Shown in pieces: positions 6,172-6,762 of a stretch of DNA of 6,762 nt (position 1 is the first letter of the stretch; each line of letters opens with the position of its first letter). The notes below the pieces were generated by a model. That model was given only the letters and a program-made list of their open reading frames with translations. It did not search any database and had not been told where the DNA came from. This DNA comes from Candidatus Zhuqueibacterota bacterium (GTDB taxonomy: Bacteria; Zhuqueibacterota; QNDG01). The stretch lies in contig QNDG01000083.1 of the NCBI GenBank assembly GCA_003645915.1, forward strand, positions 1-6,762, in the 5' to 3' direction. A program made the translations under genes and the position numbers.

Positions 6172-6228
6172 ACAGAATATTTATTTTTAAAGCGTGTTTA
6201 TTGTATAAACAGGTAAATTTTATTCTGT
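6172..6228 (+). promoter_or_regulatory. nested inverted repeats between cca and the last gene
   Basis: An outer stem pairs ACAGAATA (6172-6179) with TATTCTGT (6221-6228). It continues as TTTA (6180-6183) with TAAA (6214-6217) after a 3-base bulge, and encloses a second hairpin, TGTTTAT (6195-6201) with ATAAACA (6205-6211), around a TGT loop. On RNA this is one compact two-tier structure. It lacks a GC-rich stem and T-run, so it is not a textbook terminator. It could be a weak terminator for the operon, a 5' leader structure of the next gene, or two operators. AT-rich composition raises the chance of coincidence. Confidence 0.4.
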
Positions 6229-6235
6229 ACTGAGA

Positions 6236-6253
6236 GTATAAAATATTTTATAC
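6236..6253. promoter_or_regulatory. perfect 18-bp palindrome, operator candidate
   Basis: GTATAAAATATTTTATAC is identical to its reverse complement over all 18 bases. It ends 34 bases before ATG 6288 and 22 bases before the Shine-Dalgarno, a position typical for an operator of a dimeric repressor overlapping a promoter or transcription start. No known operator consensus was matched. No convincing -35/-10 pair could be placed around it. Confidence 0.4.
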
Positions 6254-6275
6254 GTCAAATATAGTGTGAAAAAAT

Positions 6276-6283
6276 AAGGGGGA
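6276..6283 (+). promoter_or_regulatory. ribosome binding site of the gene at 6288
   Basis: AAGGGGGA lies 4 bases before ATG 6288. Its G-rich form matches that before the secreted-protein gene at 536, and it fixes the start of the partial gene. Confidence 0.7.
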
Positions 6284-6287
6284 ATAT

Positions 6288-6762
6288 ATGAAAAACTTTA
6301 CCCGTTTTGTTTTCTTCTTATGTTTAGTACCGGTTTTTATTTTTTCTCAGGTTTTAAAAGTGGATATGGGCAAGGTGGATGAGGTGGAATTCATAGGACT
6401 TGAGCAGTGGACACCGCAGATGGTTCTTGATTCTCTTACTAATTGTTCTGACAGCACATGTTTTAAAGATGGAACATTTAAAATTTACTGCAATTACTGT
6501 ATTAAAGACAGACTGCCATTTGCTTCTGTCCATGCACAAACTTTTCTTAAGAAAGACAGGAAATTAAAAGTAGTTATCTTTGCAGTAGAGCCACAGTATA
6601 AAAGTATTTTAAAATATACTAAACTGCCAGTTGAATCAAAGAATAAGGATAAAAGATGGTCTAAGCTGGATACTGCAGTCCATGATATGGATTTAAGCTT
6701 ACAGGCCGTATTGCAATTTTATTATGTTCTTGCAGAAGCAGGCAGAGATTCAGTAAAAGCCA
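6288..6762 (+). CDS. secreted cysteine-containing protein, unknown function (3' end outside window)
   Basis: The reading frame is open from ATG 6288 to the window end: 158 codons plus one base, so it is a C-terminally incomplete gene rather than a broken one. Residues 1-20 are a Sec signal peptide (Lys2, Arg6, then FVFFLCLVPVFIFS), probably cut before Gln21. The mature part begins with VDEVEFIGLEQWTPQMVLDSL (30-50, shown in part: VEFIGLEQWTPQ) and contains four cysteines, C53 and C58 (five apart) and C68 and C71 (CNYC), suitable for disulfides or metal binding outside the cytoplasm. A strand-rich stretch, FASVHAQTF...KLKVVIFAVEP (78-102), follows. The 'VxFxGL...T...L..L' opening and a later 'VEP' strand are loosely like POTRA-type modules of outer-membrane proteins; this is a weak inference. 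I do not recognise a named family. The structured leader at 6172-6253 suggests it is regulated separately from the operon. Confidence 0.85.
   Translation, partial: MKNFTRFVFFLCLVPVFIFSQVLKVDMGKVDEVEFIGLEQWTPQMVLDSLTNCSDSTCFKDGTFKIYCNYCIKDRLPFASVHAQTFLKKDRKLKVVIFAVEPQYKSILKYTKLPVESKNKDKRWSKLDTAVHDMDLSLQAVLQFYYVLAEAGRDSVKA

Noticed and set aside
6354..6539. 61-codon minus-strand frame within the last gene
   Set aside because: It is antisense to a frame with a signal peptide and a strong Shine-Dalgarno, and shows no features of its own.

Overview
The window is AT-rich bacterial DNA with all recognisable genes on the + strand. Strong Shine-Dalgarno sites (AGGAGG- or GGGGGA-like) precede most genes, which argues against Bacteroidota proper, where such sites are usually weak. 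Two genes encode secreted proteins of a kind common in FCB-group and neighbouring uncultured phyla, and there is a class II CCA-adding enzyme with an HD domain. Together these suggest an anaerobic-type FCB-like lineage (for example Calditrichota, KSB1 or Cloacimonadota-like). This placement is inference; there is no rRNA or marker gene to settle it.

Layout. Bases 1-535 are gene-free and hold a cluster of ACGAAT direct repeats, a small inverted repeat and a promoter candidate. Bases 536-1261 encode a secreted or membrane-anchored protein of unknown function. Bases 1262-1616 are intergenic, with a foldable segment and a 24-codon mini-ORF. Bases 1617-6124 form a tightly packed run of four genes that looks like one operon: an MFS transporter resembling the eukaryotic lysosomal dipeptide carrier MFSD1, a CPBP (CAAX/Rce1-type) membrane protein with altered catalytic positions, an extended SDR of the 3-beta-HSD/OleD type whose start overlaps the previous stop by ATGA, and a CCA tRNA nucleotidyltransferase. 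Bases 6125-6287 are a short, highly structured AT-rich leader with nested inverted repeats and a perfect 18-bp palindrome. From 6288 the N-terminal 158 residues of a cysteine-containing secreted protein run off the window end.

How the genes fit together. Only the CCA enzyme has a secure biochemical role (3' CCA maturation or repair of tRNA). The transporter, CPBP protein and SDR are co-directional and closely spaced, so they are probably co-expressed, but no shared pathway can be deduced. The observations most worth following are the MFSD1-like bacterial transporter next to a non-canonical CPBP protein, the C7 tract in the SDR gene where loss of one C gives an immediate stop, and the dyad-rich leader before the last gene. 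No CRISPR array, insertion sequence, tRNA or rRNA was found.
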